From NCBI GenBank assembly GCA_003491925.1, contig DNAU01000128.1, positions 1-14,721 on the forward strand: a DNA stretch of 14,721 nucleotides. The letters run 5' to 3'. How positions within the stretch are numbered: the first letter of the stretch is position 1; every line of letters begins with the position of its first letter. This document shows, piece after piece, positions 1 to 7,172 of this stretch. The notes beneath the pieces are model-generated. The model did not search any database. It worked only from the letters and a program-made list of their open reading frames with translations, and was not told the DNA's origin. A program made the position numbers and the translations under genes. This DNA comes from Chloroflexota bacterium (lineage in GTDB: Bacteria > Chloroflexota > Dormibacteria > Aeolococcales > Aeolococcaceae).

Positions 1-41
1 CGGCGGCAGAGGCGGCAGACGGGACCGTTGTAGTTGGCCAT
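1..41 (-). CDS. rpsD: 30S ribosomal protein S4, N-terminal fragment (runs off the window)
   Basis: Only the first 13 codons are present; the gene continues beyond base 1. They read MANYNGPVCRLCR, which matches the start of bacterial S4, a primary 16S rRNA-binding protein that nucleates assembly of the 30S body and often represses its own operon. Cys9 and Cys12 form the CxxC half of the zinc knuckle found in the Cys-containing type of S4, which is absent from most actinobacterial S4 proteins. The ATG lies 12 bases after the rpsK stop, with only a weak GGGGCG purine patch in between. Identity rests on a short peptide plus its expected position after rpsK, where rpsD is normal; rpoA and rplQ would be expected next. 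Confidence 0.88.
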   Translation of the reverse strand, partial: MANYNGPVCRLCR

Positions 42-53
42 CGCGGGCGCCCC

Positions 54-449
54 CTAGACCCGCCGCCGCTTGGGCGGGCGGCAGCCGTTGTGCGGGATCG
101 GGGTGATGTCGGTGATGGCGGTCACCTCCAGGCCCGAGGCCTGCAGGCTGCGGATGGCCGCCTCCCGGCCCGCGCCCGGTCCCTTGACGAAGATCTCGAC
201 GGTCTTGAGGCCGTGCTCCATGGCGCGCCGGGCGGTCGCCTCGGCGGTCACCTGGGCTGCGTAGGGGGTCGACTTGCGCGAGCCCTTGAAACCCTGCGCG
301 CCGGCCGATCCCCAGGCGATCACGTTGCCCTGAGGGTCGGTCAGGCTGACGATGGTGTTGTTGAAGGTCGAGAGCACGTGGGCATGCCCGACCGCGATGT
401 TCTTGCGCTCGCGGCGCCGGGTGCGGACGACCTTCTTCTTCTTGCCCAT
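54..449 (-). CDS. rpsK: 30S ribosomal protein S11
   Basis: This 131-residue protein is the usual S11 length. S11 sits on the 30S platform, contacts the 16S 690 and 790 loops and lines the mRNA exit channel near the Shine-Dalgarno duplex. The family signatures are clear: a basic N-terminus (residues 1-17), [19 protein letters not shown] in the first third, [11 protein letters not shown] near the middle, and the invariant C-terminal end [16 protein letters not shown]. The Asn-Gly in that end is the site of isoaspartate formation in E. coli S11. The ATG directly abuts the rpsM stop (TAGATG), so translation is probably coupled. It ends with TAG, 12 bases before rpsD. Confidence 0.98.
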   Translation of the reverse strand: MGKKKKVVRTRRRERKNIAVGHAHVLSTFNNTIVSLTDPQGNVIAWGSAGAQGFKGSRKSTPYAAQVTAEATARRAMEHGLKTVEIFVKGPGAGREAAIRSLQASGLEVTAITDITPIPHNGCRPPKRRRV

Positions 450-836
450 CTACTTCTTGGCCTTGGCGCGGCGGACGCCCACCGTCTTCTTGGGACCGCG
501 ACGGGTGCGCGCGTTGGTGCGGGTGCGCTGACCCCGGACGGGCAAGCCCCGGCGATGGCGGAGGCCTCGGTAGGTCCCGATCTCCATCAGGCGCTTGATG
601 TTGAGCGCGACCTGGCGGCGCAGGTCGCCCTCGACCCGGCCCTGGAGCTGCTTGGAGATCACGTCTCGCAGGCGGCCCACCTGAGCGTCGGTGAGGTCCC
701 GGGCCCGGATGTCGGGCGAGACCTGGGCCAGGCTCAGCACGCGCTTGGAGGTCGAGAGCCCGATCCCGTAGATGTAGGTGAGGGCGATCTCGATCCGCTT
801 CTCCCGCGGGACGTCGACGCCGGCGATGCGTGCCAC
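450..836 (-). CDS. rpsM: 30S ribosomal protein S13
   Basis: This 128-residue protein is full-length S13, the head protein that forms inter-subunit bridges with L5 and touches the P-site tRNA through its C-terminal tail. It opens with [25 protein letters not shown], the classic N-terminal helix-two-turn-helix region. It carries [28 protein letters not shown] before a lysine/arginine-rich tail ending KAKK. The start is GTG, nine bases after the rpmJ stop and behind a GGGGCGAG purine run that includes part of that stop region. Its order after rpmJ and directly before rpsK is the standard alpha-operon arrangement. Confidence 0.98.
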   Translation of the reverse strand: MARIAGVDVPREKRIEIALTYIYGIGLSTSKRVLSLAQVSPDIRARDLTDAQVGRLRDVISKQLQGRVEGDLRRQVALNIKRLMEIGTYRGLRHRRGLPVRGQRTRTNARTRRGPKKTVGVRRAKAKK

Positions 837-845
837 GTCTCGCCC

Positions 846-959
846 CTACCCCTGCCGCTGCTTGTGCTTGGGGTTCTCGCAGATGACCCGGACCGCACCG
901 TGACGCTTGATGATCTTGCAGCGCTCGCACATCCGCCTCACCGAGGCGCGCACCTTCAT
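846..959 (-). CDS. rpmJ: 50S ribosomal protein L36 (zinc-binding form)
   Basis: This very short gene encodes 37 residues and is easily missed. The product begins [14 protein letters not shown] and continues [23 protein letters not shown], a textbook L36. Cys11, Cys14, Cys27 and His32 form the CCCH zinc site, so this is the zinc-containing paralogue type. L36 is the smallest 50S protein and stabilises the 23S rRNA domain II-VI contacts near the L7/L12 stalk base. The ATG is preceded by GGAG about nine bases upstream and overlaps by ATGA the stop of a possible 29-codon ORF. It lies between infA and rpsM, its usual site. Confidence 0.97.
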   Translation of the reverse strand: MKVRASVRRMCERCKIIKRHGAVRVICENPKHKQRQG

Positions 960-1087
960 GCCCAGATCTCCCGGTGGTTGGATGGCGAGCCGGAGGTCCG
1001 GCCGTCCAGGCCGTCCCGGCTCCTGCTGCTGGATGTCACTTTCATCTCTCTCTGTTGGGGGTGTTCCCGCCTGCCGGCTCGTCCCGG
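960..1087 (-). promoter_or_regulatory. infA-rpmJ spacer with nested hairpin and competing arm
   Basis: This 128-base gap is long for this operon. Bases 987-993 and 1016-1022 are a perfect 7-bp inverted repeat (GAGCCGG with CCGGCTC). Inside the loop, 999-1003 pairs with 1009-1013 (5 bp, 5-base loop), giving a two-tier hairpin. A second copy of the outer 5' arm lies at 1074-1080 beside the infA end and could pair with 987-993 instead. No T-run follows, so it does not look like an intrinsic terminator; RNA processing or regulation is possible. A 29-codon ORF (956-1045) also crosses the gap and overlaps rpmJ by ATGA. Confidence 0.4.
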
Positions 1088-1303
1088 TCAGGCAAGGCGC
1101 TGGATGATCCGCCCCCGACCGGGGTCGGCGGTGGAGAGTTCGACCTGGACCCTGTCACCCGGGAGGATCCGGACCGCCTGGAGGCGGGCCTTCCCGGCCG
1201 GATGGCAGAGGACCTTATGCCCGTCCGCCAGCTCGACTCGGTAGAGCGCGTCGGGGAGAGGTTCGATGACTCGCCCCACGAGCGGCTCGTCAGCCCGCGT
1301 CAT
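1088..1303 (-). CDS. infA: translation initiation factor IF-1
   Basis: This 71-residue protein has the length and single S1/OB-fold of IF-1, which binds the 30S A site and helps IF-2 and IF-3 select the initiator tRNA. Recognisable stretches are [21 protein letters not shown], then [23 protein letters not shown] and GRGRIIQRL. These align along the whole family, with 'HPAGKAR' where E. coli has 'HISGKMR'. The frame stays open upstream into the spacer, but family alignment supports the ATG at base 1303. No good Shine-Dalgarno sequence precedes this ATG, which is unusual here. A promoter about 40 bases upstream suggests infA heads its own transcript as well as being read through from map. Confidence 0.95.
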   Translation of the reverse strand: MTRADEPLVGRVIEPLPDALYRVELADGHKVLCHPAGKARLQAVRILPGDRVQVELSTADPGRGRIIQRLA

Positions 1304-1392
1304 CGGGCGTGCCGAATCGGGCTGCCGAGCAGCCACGGTGCCTGAGTATACCAGGGTCCCCCCTCGGGCAAACGGCGAAGCGGAGGCACCGG
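1304..1392 (-). promoter_or_regulatory. map-infA spacer containing an extended -10 promoter
   Basis: On the minus strand the -10 element TATACT lies at 1350-1345 and is preceded by TGG, giving a full extended -10 (TGnTATAcT). A weak -35 match, TTTGCC, lies at 1372-1367 with a 16-base spacer. Initiation would fall near 1338-1340, giving an infA leader of about 36 bases. Within that leader, 1320-1325 and 1329-1334 form a 6-bp GC hairpin ending about 16 bases before the ATG. The local A/T run stands out against very GC-rich surroundings. This is sequence evidence only; the promoter could drive infA, rpmJ, rpsM, rpsK and rpsD independently of the upstream operon. Confidence 0.6.
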
Positions 1393-2175
1393 TCATCCCT
1401 CCACCCGGGCGGTCTCCGGCCTCACCGAGAGGATCTCCGGGCCGGTGGCGGTGATCGCCACGGTGTGCTCGAAGTAGCAGGAGAGCCGCCCGTCCGCGGT
1501 CACCACCGTCCAGTCGTCGTCGAGCACCCGGGTCTCCGCCCTGCCGGCGTTGACCATCGGCTCGATGGCCAAGACCAGGCCCGGCTTGATGAGGTTGCCG
1601 GTGCCCGGCTTGCCGTAGTTGGGCACCTGGGGAGCCTCGTGCATGTTCCGGCCGATCCCGTGGCCGACGTACTGGCGGACCACCGAGAAGCCGCAGGCCT
1701 CGACGTAGCTCTGGACGGCGTGGCCGATGTCGCCGATGAAGCCGCCGGGCTGGGCCGCCGCGACCCCCCGACGCAGCGCCTCCTCGGTCACCTCGAGCAG
1801 ACGGCTCGCCTCCGGCTCGGCCACCCCGGCGCAGAGCGACAGGCCCGAGTCGGCCCACCACCCGTCGAGGATCAGCCCGCAGTCGAGGGAGACCAGGTCG
1901 CCCTCCTCGATGACCCGCTCGCCGGGGATGCCGTGCACCACCTGCTCGTTGATCGAGACGCAGAGCGAGTTGGGGAAGCCGTTGTAGCCGATGAAGCCGG
2001 GGACACAGCGGTGATCGCGGATGAAGGTCTCCGCCTCGCGGTCCAGATCGATGGCGCGCACGCCGGGCCGGGTGGCGGCGGCGACGTGGGCCAGGCAGGC
2101 TCCGAGGACCCGGCCCGCGGTCCGCATCTTCTCGATCTCGTCCGGCCGCTTGAGCCGGAAGCCCTCGATCTTCAT
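1393..2175 (-). CDS. map: methionine aminopeptidase, type I
   Basis: This 260-residue cytosolic enzyme removes the initiator methionine from new proteins after deformylation. All five dinuclear metal ligands are visible in the pita-bread fold: Asp98 (SLDCG), Asp109 (WWADSG), His172 ([10 protein letters not shown]), Glu205 (AIEPM) and Glu236 (YFEHTVAIT). The substrate-contacting His81 (VVHGIPG) is also present. No N-terminal zinc-finger or SH3-binding extension is seen, so this is the short type Ia form. The ATG follows adk by 13 bases and has a GGGGGAG ribosome site five bases upstream. Placement between adk and infA is common in Gram-positive-type operons and couples peptide maturation to ribosome production. 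Confidence 0.97.
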   Translation of the reverse strand: MKIEGFRLKRPDEIEKMRTAGRVLGACLAHVAAATRPGVRAIDLDREAETFIRDHRCVPGFIGYNGFPNSLCVSINEQVVHGIPGERVIEEGDLVSLDCGLILDGWWADSGLSLCAGVAEPEASRLLEVTEEALRRGVAAAQPGGFIGDIGHAVQSYVEACGFSVVRQYVGHGIGRNMHEAPQVPNYGKPGTGNLIKPGLVLAIEPMVNAGRAETRVLDDDWTVVTADGRLSCYFEHTVAITATGPEILSVRPETARVEG

Positions 2176-2188
2176 CGTCGCTCCCCCG

Positions 2189-2809
2189 TCATGAGGCGGT
2201 CTCCGCCCCCGCGATCGTGGAGGCGGCGGCGGGGGGCGCGGTGGGCGCCCCCAGCACCTTCAGGATCTCGGCGGTCACCAGGTCGATCGGCGGCGAACCG
2301 TCGATCCGCTCTATCCGGGTGCCCGCTCTCACGTAGTGGTCGACAACCGGCTCGGTGTCGCGCTGATAGACGCGCATCCGCGCGGCGAGCGCCTCGGGGT
2401 TGTCGTCGCTCCGCCCGTCGATGGCAGCGCGCCGGAGGATCCGCTCGCGGATCAGGTCCGGGTCGACCTCGAGGGAGAGGACCAACCCGACCTCACGCCC
2501 GTTGCGCCCCAGCATCAGGTCCAGCGCCTCCGCCTGGGGGACGGTGCGCGGGAAGCCGTCGAGAATGACCCCGCCGGTCGCGTCCGGCTCGGCGAGCCGG
2601 CTCTCGATGATCCGGACCATCAGGTCGTCGGGGACCAGCGCGCCGCTCTCCATGATCGGCTGCGCCTCACGCCCCAGCGCCGACCCCCGCGCCACCTCGG
2701 CGCGCAGGATGGCCCCGGTGGAGACGTGGGGGGTGCCGGTGGTCGCGGCCACCCGCTCCGCCTGGGTTCCCTTGCCGCTGCCGGGCGCGCCGAAAAGGAT
2801 GACGATCAT
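2189..2809 (-). CDS. adk: adenylate kinase, short-LID form
   Basis: This 206-residue enzyme converts ATP plus AMP to two ADP in the cytosol. The P-loop GAPGSGKGTQ is at residues 7-16, the AMP-binding region follows (STGAILRAEVA, ending ESGALVPDDLMV), and DGFPRT is at 84-89. The LID is reduced to about a dozen residues (RRAAIDGRSDDN, 126-137), so this is the short variant without the zinc-binding Cys tetrad seen in many Firmicutes enzymes. The last 20 residues are alanine-rich and look unstructured. The ATG overlaps the secY stop by ATGA, and family alignment fixes this start although the frame stays open far upstream inside secY. Confidence 0.96.
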   Translation of the reverse strand: MIVILFGAPGSGKGTQAERVAATTGTPHVSTGAILRAEVARGSALGREAQPIMESGALVPDDLMVRIIESRLAEPDATGGVILDGFPRTVPQAEALDLMLGRNGREVGLVLSLEVDPDLIRERILRRAAIDGRSDDNPEALAARMRVYQRDTEPVVDHYVRAGTRIERIDGSPPIDLVTAEILKVLGAPTAPPAAASTIAGAETAS

Positions 2810-4140
2810 CGGATGAATCCCCTGTATTGGCGCATCAGCAGCTGGGTCTCGATCTGCTTCATGGTGTCGAGGGCCACGCCGACCACGATCAGGATGGCCG
2901 TGCCTCCGAGCAGGAACTGGGACGTCGACACCCCGGTCAGGAAGCTGGTGGCGAGCGGGAGCACCACGGTGACGCAGGCCAGGAAGATGGCGCCGGCCAG
3001 GGTGATCCGGCCCATGACCTTGCCCAGGTACTCGGCCGTCTGGCGCCCGGGCCGGATGCCGGGGATGAAGTTCGACGACTTCTTGAGGTTGTCGGCCACG
3101 TCGTTGGGATCGAAGACGACCGCCGTGTAGAAGTAGGTGAAGCCGAGGATCAGGACGAACTCGATGCCGTTGTAGAGGAGGTCGAGGGGCAGGGTGCCGC
3201 CATTGGGCTGCCAGTTGTCCCTGATCCAGGTGGAGGCGGTGGACAGCCAGCCGGTCGCCTGTCCGAAGAAGTTGGCGAAGATGGTCGGGAAGGCCATGAT
3301 CGAGATCGCGAAGATGATCGGGATGACCCCGGCGGTGTTGACCCGGAGCGGCAGGAAGTTGCGCCGGCCGCCCGCCGACGCCATCCCGGTCCGCGGGTTG
3401 AGCACCCGCTGGGCCGATTGCATCGGGACCTTCCGCTGAGCCTGCTGGACGTAGATGATGCCGGCGGTCGCCACCAGGGCGATCACGGCCATCTCGAAGA
3501 TGTGGAAGACGTTGGAGGCGCCCTCCGAGCCGTAGCTGAAGAGCGCGCCCGGGAGCTGGGCGATGATGCCGGTGAAGATGATCAGCGAGACCCCGTTGCC
3601 CACGCCGTACTCGGTGATCAGCTCGCCCAGCCACATGGCGACGATGGTGCCGGCGGTGAGGGTGAGGATGACCGTGAGGGTCTCGGTGACGGTGGGGTTG
3701 GGAATGATCGCGCCCGCGCTGGTCGCGCTCGAGTTGGTGAAGAGGGCCATGAAACCGTAAGCCTGGAGGGCGGCCAGCGGGACGGTCAGCCAGCGGGTGT
3801 AGCGGGTGATCCGCTTGCGCCCGACCTCCCCCTCCTTGGACAGCTCCTTGAGCCGGACCGATACCACGGTCATGAGCTGCATGATGATGGTGGCGTTGAT
3901 GTACGGGTTCAGCCCGAGACCGACGATGGTGAAGTGGGCCAGCCCGTTGCCGCTGAAGAGGTTGAGCAGACCGAGCAGGGTGTTGCCCGTGAAGAGGTCG
4001 TTGAGCGCGGTGGGATTGGCGCCGGGGATCGAGATCGAGGCCAGCACCCGGAAGGCGAACAGGAGCAGCAGGGTGAAGACGAGCTTCTTGCGCAGCTCCG
4101 GGATCCTGAGCGCCTGAGCGAGGGCCTGGAGAAGGTTCAC
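2806..4140 (-). CDS. secY: preprotein translocase subunit SecY
   Basis: This 444-residue inner-membrane protein forms the SecYEG channel for secreted and membrane proteins. About ten hydrophobic helices can be followed, from residues 18-38 to 380-425. Diagnostic stretches are GLNPYINATIIMQLM (76-90), TEYGVGNGVSLIIF (176-189), RTGMASAGGRRNFLPLRVNTAGVIPIIFA (250-278, written in part here) and the cytosolic loop NLKKSSNFIPGIRPG (351-365), which contacts ribosome and SecA in the family. The start is GTG, overlapping the rplO stop by GTGA. Its location between rplO and adk is the ancestral spc arrangement and ties channel supply to ribosome supply. No signal peptide is expected. Confidence 0.97.
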   Translation of the reverse strand: MNLLQALAQALRIPELRKKLVFTLLLLFAFRVLASISIPGANPTALNDLFTGNTLLGLLNLFSGNGLAHFTIVGLGLNPYINATIIMQLMTVVSVRLKELSKEGEVGRKRITRYTRWLTVPLAALQAYGFMALFTNSSATSAGAIIPNPTVTETLTVILTLTAGTIVAMWLGELITEYGVGNGVSLIIFTGIIAQLPGALFSYGSEGASNVFHIFEMAVIALVATAGIIYVQQAQRKVPMQSAQRVLNPRTGMASAGGRRNFLPLRVNTAGVIPIIFAISIMAFPTIFANFFGQATGWLSTASTWIRDNWQPNGGTLPLDLLYNGIEFVLILGFTYFYTAVVFDPNDVADNLKKSSNFIPGIRPGRQTAEYLGKVMGRITLAGAIFLACVTVVLPLATSFLTGVSTSQFLLGGTAILIVVGVALDTMKQIETQLLMRQYRGFIR

Positions 4141-4685
4141 CCCTCGGGCTCCGCCTCCTCGTCATCCCCAGTGTTCGGGCCGGCGCCGGCGGTGGCGCCG
4201 GCGTCGCCCGGCGCGGCCCGCTCGGTCTTGGCCGGGCGGGTCTCGAGCAGCTCGAGCCGTCCGCCGGCGGCCTCGACGGCGCGAATCGCGGCGGCGGAGG
4301 CGCGCTGCACACGGACGGTCAGCGCCACCTTGAGCTTCCCGGCGGCGAGCAGCTTGACCCGCTCGCCGGGACGGGTCACCAGGCCCACCTGGGCGAGGGC
4401 GGCACCGTCCACGATCGCGGCACTCGGGAAGCGGTTGAGCTTGCTGACGTTGATCGCGGTGTACTCCACCCGCCAGCGGTTGGTGAAGCCACGCAGCTTG
4501 GGCAGCCGCATGGTCATCTTCATCTGGCCACCCTCGAAGCCGCGGGGCACCTTGGCCCCCTCGCGAGCTCCGGCTCCCTTCTGGCCCCGACCCGAGGTCT
4601 TGCCCTGACCGGCGGAGATCCCCCGCCCGATGCGCTTGCGCGATCGCCGGCTTCCCGGGGCCGGGCGCAGCTCGTGCAGCTTCAT
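4137..4685 (-). CDS. rplO: 50S ribosomal protein L15 with acidic C-terminal tail
   Basis: This L15 is 182 residues, against the usual 145-150. L15 is an assembly protein whose long basic N-terminal arm penetrates 23S rRNA. That arm is obvious: [20 protein letters not shown], then [18 protein letters not shown] and [18 protein letters not shown] (residues 3-67). The globular domain runs to about residue 148 and includes the family's usual '[16 protein letters not shown]' end. The remaining residues are an alanine/glycine stretch closing with DDEEAEPEG, an acidic tail not typical of the family. The ATG overlaps the rpmD stop by ATGA, and the stop overlaps the secY GTG. Confidence 0.96.
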   Translation of the reverse strand: MKLHELRPAPGSRRSRKRIGRGISAGQGKTSGRGQKGAGAREGAKVPRGFEGGQMKMTMRLPKLRGFTNRWRVEYTAINVSKLNRFPSAAIVDGAALAQVGLVTRPGERVKLLAAGKLKVALTVRVQRASAAAIRAVEAAGGRLELLETRPAKTERAAPGDAGATAGAGPNTGDDEEAEPEG

Positions 4686-5008
4686 GACTCCCTCCGGCTC
4701 GACGCGTCCTTGACCTCGCCCCCGGCGGCCGCCGCGGCGGCGAGCTCGGGGCTGTCGGCGGGGACGCCATCCACGCTGACCAGGTGACGCACCTTCTGCA
4801 CCATCCCGCGAACCGCCGGGGTGTCGGCGTGCACCACGGTCTGGTGGAGGCGGTGCAGGCCCAGCGCGGCGACGGTCGCCTTCTGGTCCTGGGCATAGCC
4901 GATCGCGCTCTTCCGGTAGGTGACGCGGATGGTGGCGACCGGGGCGGTCTCCGCCACCCCCTCGTCCGCCCCGCCCGGGGCCGTCTCGGCGGTGCGGATG
5001 CGGCTCAT
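4682..5008 (-). CDS. rpmD: 50S ribosomal protein L30 with extensions at both ends
   Basis: Bacterial L30 is normally about 60 residues; this product has 108. The L30 core spans roughly residues 26-81: [29 protein letters not shown] (quoted to mark the N-terminal half), then [22 protein letters not shown]. It binds 23S rRNA near the 5S region. About 25 residues rich in Ala, Glu and Gly precede the core, and 27 follow it, including a run of alanines and ending SSRRES. The ATG sits in a 4-base overlap with the rpsE stop, like its neighbours, which favours the long start; a GTG at codon 18 is an alternative. The extensions look disordered. Confidence 0.92.
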   Translation of the reverse strand: MSRIRTAETAPGGADEGVAETAPVATIRVTYRKSAIGYAQDQKATVAALGLHRLHQTVVHADTPAVRGMVQKVRHLVSVDGVPADSPELAAAAAAGGEVKDASSRRES

Positions 5009-5586
5009 ACCGCCTCCGCCGCGGCGGCGCTCTCGCCGAGGATCTGGGCCGCGCGCTTGCGGCCGACGATCTCCTCGGGGGTCTTGCCCCGGAGCGCCGC
5101 GACCTCGGCCAGCGTGCGCATGCTGGCGAGCGCCGCCACCGTCGCCCGGACCACGTTGATCGGGTTGTTGCTGCCCAGCGACTTGGTCAGGATGTCGTGG
5201 ATGCCGGCGGCCTCGACGACCGCGCGCATCGCCCCGCCCGAGATGACCCCGGTGCCGGGCACCGCGGGACGGAGCAGGACCCGGGCGGCGCCCAGCTTGT
5301 AGCGCAGGTCGTGGGGGATGGTCCGTCCCACCAGGGGGACGGTGATCATGTGCTTCTTGGCGTCCTCGACGCCCTTGCGGATGGCGTCGGGCACCTCGCC
5401 CGCCTTGCCCAGGCCGGCGCCGACCCGGCCCTGGCCGTCACCGACCACGACCAGGGCGCTGAAGGAGAAGCGGCGGCCACCCTTCACCACCTTCGCCACC
5501 CGGTTGAGCGAGACGATCTTCTCGGTGAGCTCGCTGCCGCGATCTCCCCCGCGGTCGTCGCGTCGATCCATGCGCATCGCCATCAC
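5005..5586 (-). CDS. rpsE: 30S ribosomal protein S5
   Basis: This 193-residue protein is S5, which sits at the 30S mRNA entry and helps control decoding accuracy and helicase activity. The N-terminal double-stranded RNA-binding-like domain runs through [21 protein letters not shown] and [22 protein letters not shown]; the C-terminal domain has [19 protein letters not shown] and [15 protein letters not shown]. The chosen start is GTG at 5586, two bases after the rplR stop and eight after a GGAG site; ATG codons at 5583 and 5577 are close alternatives. The first 18 residues are an Asp/Arg-rich leader ([13 protein letters not shown]) that varies in the family. The stop overlaps the rpmD start by ATGA. 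Confidence 0.97.
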   Translation of the reverse strand: MMAMRMDRRDDRGGDRGSELTEKIVSLNRVAKVVKGGRRFSFSALVVVGDGQGRVGAGLGKAGEVPDAIRKGVEDAKKHMITVPLVGRTIPHDLRYKLGAARVLLRPAVPGTGVISGGAMRAVVEAAGIHDILTKSLGSNNPINVVRATVAALASMRTLAEVAALRGKTPEEIVGRKRAAQILGESAAAAEAV

Positions 5587-5588
5587 AC

Positions 5589-5960
5589 TCAGAGCTCCAA
5601 TCCGGCCTTGCGGGCGGCCTCGGCGAGAGCCGCCACGCGGCCGTGATAGAGGTAGCCACCCCGGTCGAAGACGACCTTCGAGACCCCCTGGGCGAGGGCG
5701 CGGGCGGCGACCAGCTCGCCGACCACCGCGGCGGCCCCGGAGGTGGCGCGGCTCCCGCTGATCCGGCTCGCCGCCTCCGGGTCCAGGGTCGATGCGGCCG
5801 CCAGGGTGCGGCCCTCGGTGTCATCGATGACCTGCGCCGCGATGTGGCGGAGGCTGCGATGGACGCAGAGCCGCGGCCGCGCCGCGGTGCCCTCGACGCG
5901 GCGGCGGACCCGCAGGTGGCGTCGCGTGCGCGCCGCCTCTCGATCGTGCTTGGTGTACAT
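5589..5960 (-). CDS. rplR: 50S ribosomal protein L18
   Basis: This 123-residue protein matches L18, which binds 5S rRNA and with L5 forms the 50S central protuberance. The basic N-terminus (residues 5-22, [15 protein letters not shown] region) is followed by [20 protein letters not shown], a block where most L18 proteins read '[20 protein letters not shown]'. The C-terminal half has [28 protein letters not shown], the standard ending. The ATG has a GAGG site six bases upstream in the 12-base gap after rplF. Order rplF-rplR-rpsE is standard for the spc operon. Nothing abnormal is seen in length or composition. Confidence 0.97.
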   Translation of the reverse strand: MYTKHDREAARTRRHLRVRRRVEGTAARPRLCVHRSLRHIAAQVIDDTEGRTLAAASTLDPEAASRISGSRATSGAAAVVGELVAARALAQGVSKVVFDRGGYLYHGRVAALAEAARKAGLEL

Positions 5961-5972
5961 CCTCGTCCTCGC

Positions 5973-6524
5973 CTACTTGCCCTTGCCTGCCTTGCCGGAC
6001 TTGCCGGCCTTCCGGCGCAGCCGCTCACCCCGGTAGAGGATGCCCTTGCCCTTGTACGGCTCGGGCTTGCGGAACGAGCGGATCTTGGCGGCCACCTGGC
6101 CCACCATCTCCTTGTTGGCCCCGCTGATCACGATCTGGGTCGGGGCCGGGACCTCGATGGTCACCCCCTCGGGGGGCGTGTAGCGGATAGGGTGGGAGTA
6201 ACCCACGGTCAGCACCAGGTCGGCGCCCTGCTTGCTGGCGCGGAAACCGACGCCGACCAGGTCGAGGTTGCGGGTGAACCCGTTGCTCACCCCCTCCACC
6301 ATGTTGGCGATCAGGGTTCGGGTCAGCCCGTGCAGGGAGCGGTGCACGGCGCTGTCGGTGGGACGCTGGACCTCGACCACGCCGTCGCCGACCACGACCG
6401 TCATGGCCGGGGGCACCAGGCGCTCCAGGGTCCCGCGCGCGCCGGAGACGGAGACGTGGGCGCCGGTCGCGGCCACCCGTACGCCGGCGGGAAGGGGGAT
6501 GGGTTGGCGACCGATGCGGGACAT
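5973..6524 (-). CDS. rplF: 50S ribosomal protein L6
   Basis: This 183-residue protein is full-length L6, made of two related domains and located near the sarcin-ricin loop and factor-binding site. It begins MSRIGRQPIPLPAGV, the invariant family start. NMVEGVSNGFTRNLDLVGVGFRA links the two domains, and the C-terminal signature PEPYKGKGILYRGERLRRKAGKSG closes the core. The last residues are a short Lys/Gly tail (KAGKGK). The ATG is four bases after the rpsH stop, and the gene ends with TAG, 12 bases before rplR. No anomalies are visible. Confidence 0.98.
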   Translation of the reverse strand: MSRIGRQPIPLPAGVRVAATGAHVSVSGARGTLERLVPPAMTVVVGDGVVEVQRPTDSAVHRSLHGLTRTLIANMVEGVSNGFTRNLDLVGVGFRASKQGADLVLTVGYSHPIRYTPPEGVTIEVPAPTQIVISGANKEMVGQVAAKIRSFRKPEPYKGKGILYRGERLRRKAGKSGKAGKGK

Positions 6525-6528
6525 CAGA

Positions 6529-6924
6529 TCACCACACGAAGGCGACGACTTCGCCGCCGAGGCCGAGGCGCTGGGCCATCTGACCGGTCATCAGGCCCTG
6601 ACTGGTAGAGATCACCGCGACCCCCAGCCCGCCGAGCACGCGGGGGAGCTCCGACTTGCGCGCGTAGACCCGCAGGCCCGGCCGGCTGATCCGGCGCAGC
6701 CCGCTCAGGGCGCGGCCCCGGGCGGTGCGCGCTTTGAAGGTGATGGTGATGATCTCCTGGGGAGTCTCACCGCTCACCGCGTAGTCGGCGATGAAGCCCT
6801 CCTCCTTGAGCACGCGGGCGATCTCCGCCTTCATCCGGCTGGAGGGGATGACCACGGTCCGGTGGTTGGCCGCGTTGGCGTTGCGGACCCGGGTCAGCAT
6901 GTCAGCGATGGTGTCGCTGGTCAT
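6529..6924 (-). CDS. rpsH: 30S ribosomal protein S8
   Basis: This 131-residue protein is S8, a primary 16S rRNA-binding protein needed for assembly of the central domain. In E. coli, S8 represses the spc operon by binding the rplE region of the mRNA. The N-terminus SDTIADMLTRVRNANAANHRTVVIPSS and the middle GLRRISRPGLRVYARKSELPRVLGGLG are diagnostic. The C-terminal RNA-binding segment VAVISTSQGLMTGQMAQRLGLGGEV corresponds to the conserved 'iisTs.G.mt...A...g.GGevl' pattern. The ATG lies four bases after the rpsN stop. I could not identify a clear S8-type mimic site near rplE. Confidence 0.98.
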   Translation of the reverse strand: MTSDTIADMLTRVRNANAANHRTVVIPSSRMKAEIARVLKEEGFIADYAVSGETPQEIITITFKARTARGRALSGLRRISRPGLRVYARKSELPRVLGGLGVAVISTSQGLMTGQMAQRLGLGGEVVAFVW

Positions 6925-6928
6925 GCTC

Positions 6929-7114
6929 TCACCACGAGCTCTTCTTGACCCCCGGGATCTGGCCCATGCTGGCCAGCCCCCGGAAGCAGATGCGGCACAT
7001 GCCGAACTTGCGCATGTAGGCGCGCGGACGCCCGCAGAGCGCGCACCGATGGTGCTGCTGAGTGGAGAACCGGGGCGCTCGCAGCGACTTGGCGATCAGT
7101 GACTTCTTGGCCAT
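6929..7114 (-). CDS. rpsN: 30S ribosomal protein S14, type Z (zinc-binding)
   Basis: This 61-residue protein is the short, zinc-binding S14 type. It starts [16 protein letters not shown], and Cys24, Cys27 (RCALC), Cys40 and Cys43 (MCRIC) make the four-Cys site, followed by the family ending [19 protein letters not shown]14 lies in the 30S head near the A site. The frame remains open far upstream through rplE, but length and alignment fix the ATG at 7114, where a GAGGTG ribosome site sits five bases upstream. The preceding 58-base spacer after rplE contains only a small 5-bp hairpin (7136-7149). Confidence 0.97.
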   Translation of the reverse strand: MAKKSLIAKSLRAPRFSTQQHHRCALCGRPRAYMRKFGMCRICFRGLASMGQIPGVKKSSW

Positions 7115-7172
7115 CAGGCACCTCGTCGCGCCGTATCGGCGGGAGCCGACGCACGCGAACCATGAATCAACA
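7115..7172 (-). other. rplE-rpsN spacer with a small hairpin
   Basis: This 58-base gap interrupts an otherwise tightly packed operon. Bases 7136-7140 and 7145-7149 form a 5-bp stem with a GGGA/TCCC tetraloop. The rpsN ribosome site GAGGTG lies at its downstream end. A short AT-richer patch follows the rplE stop, but I find no acceptable -35/-10 pair. No function is assigned; this could be a spacer tolerated between rplE and rpsN. Confidence 0.3.

Noticed and set aside
90..1244. A 384-codon plus-strand ORF antisense to rpsK, rpsM and rpmJ
   Set aside because: It is antisense to well-identified genes and its Gly/Asp/Leu-rich translation matches no family; long antisense frames are expected in very GC-rich coding DNA.
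2189..4312. A 707-codon minus-strand frame spanning rplO, secY and adk
   Set aside because: Only its C-terminal 206 residues, from 2809, are a real protein (Adk); the upstream part is an out-of-frame reading of secY, not a fusion.
2827..4608. A 593-codon plus-strand ORF antisense to secY and rplO
   Set aside because: Its Asp/Glu/Gly-rich translation is the mirror of the minus-strand codon bias, with no recognisable domains; secY and rplO are certain.
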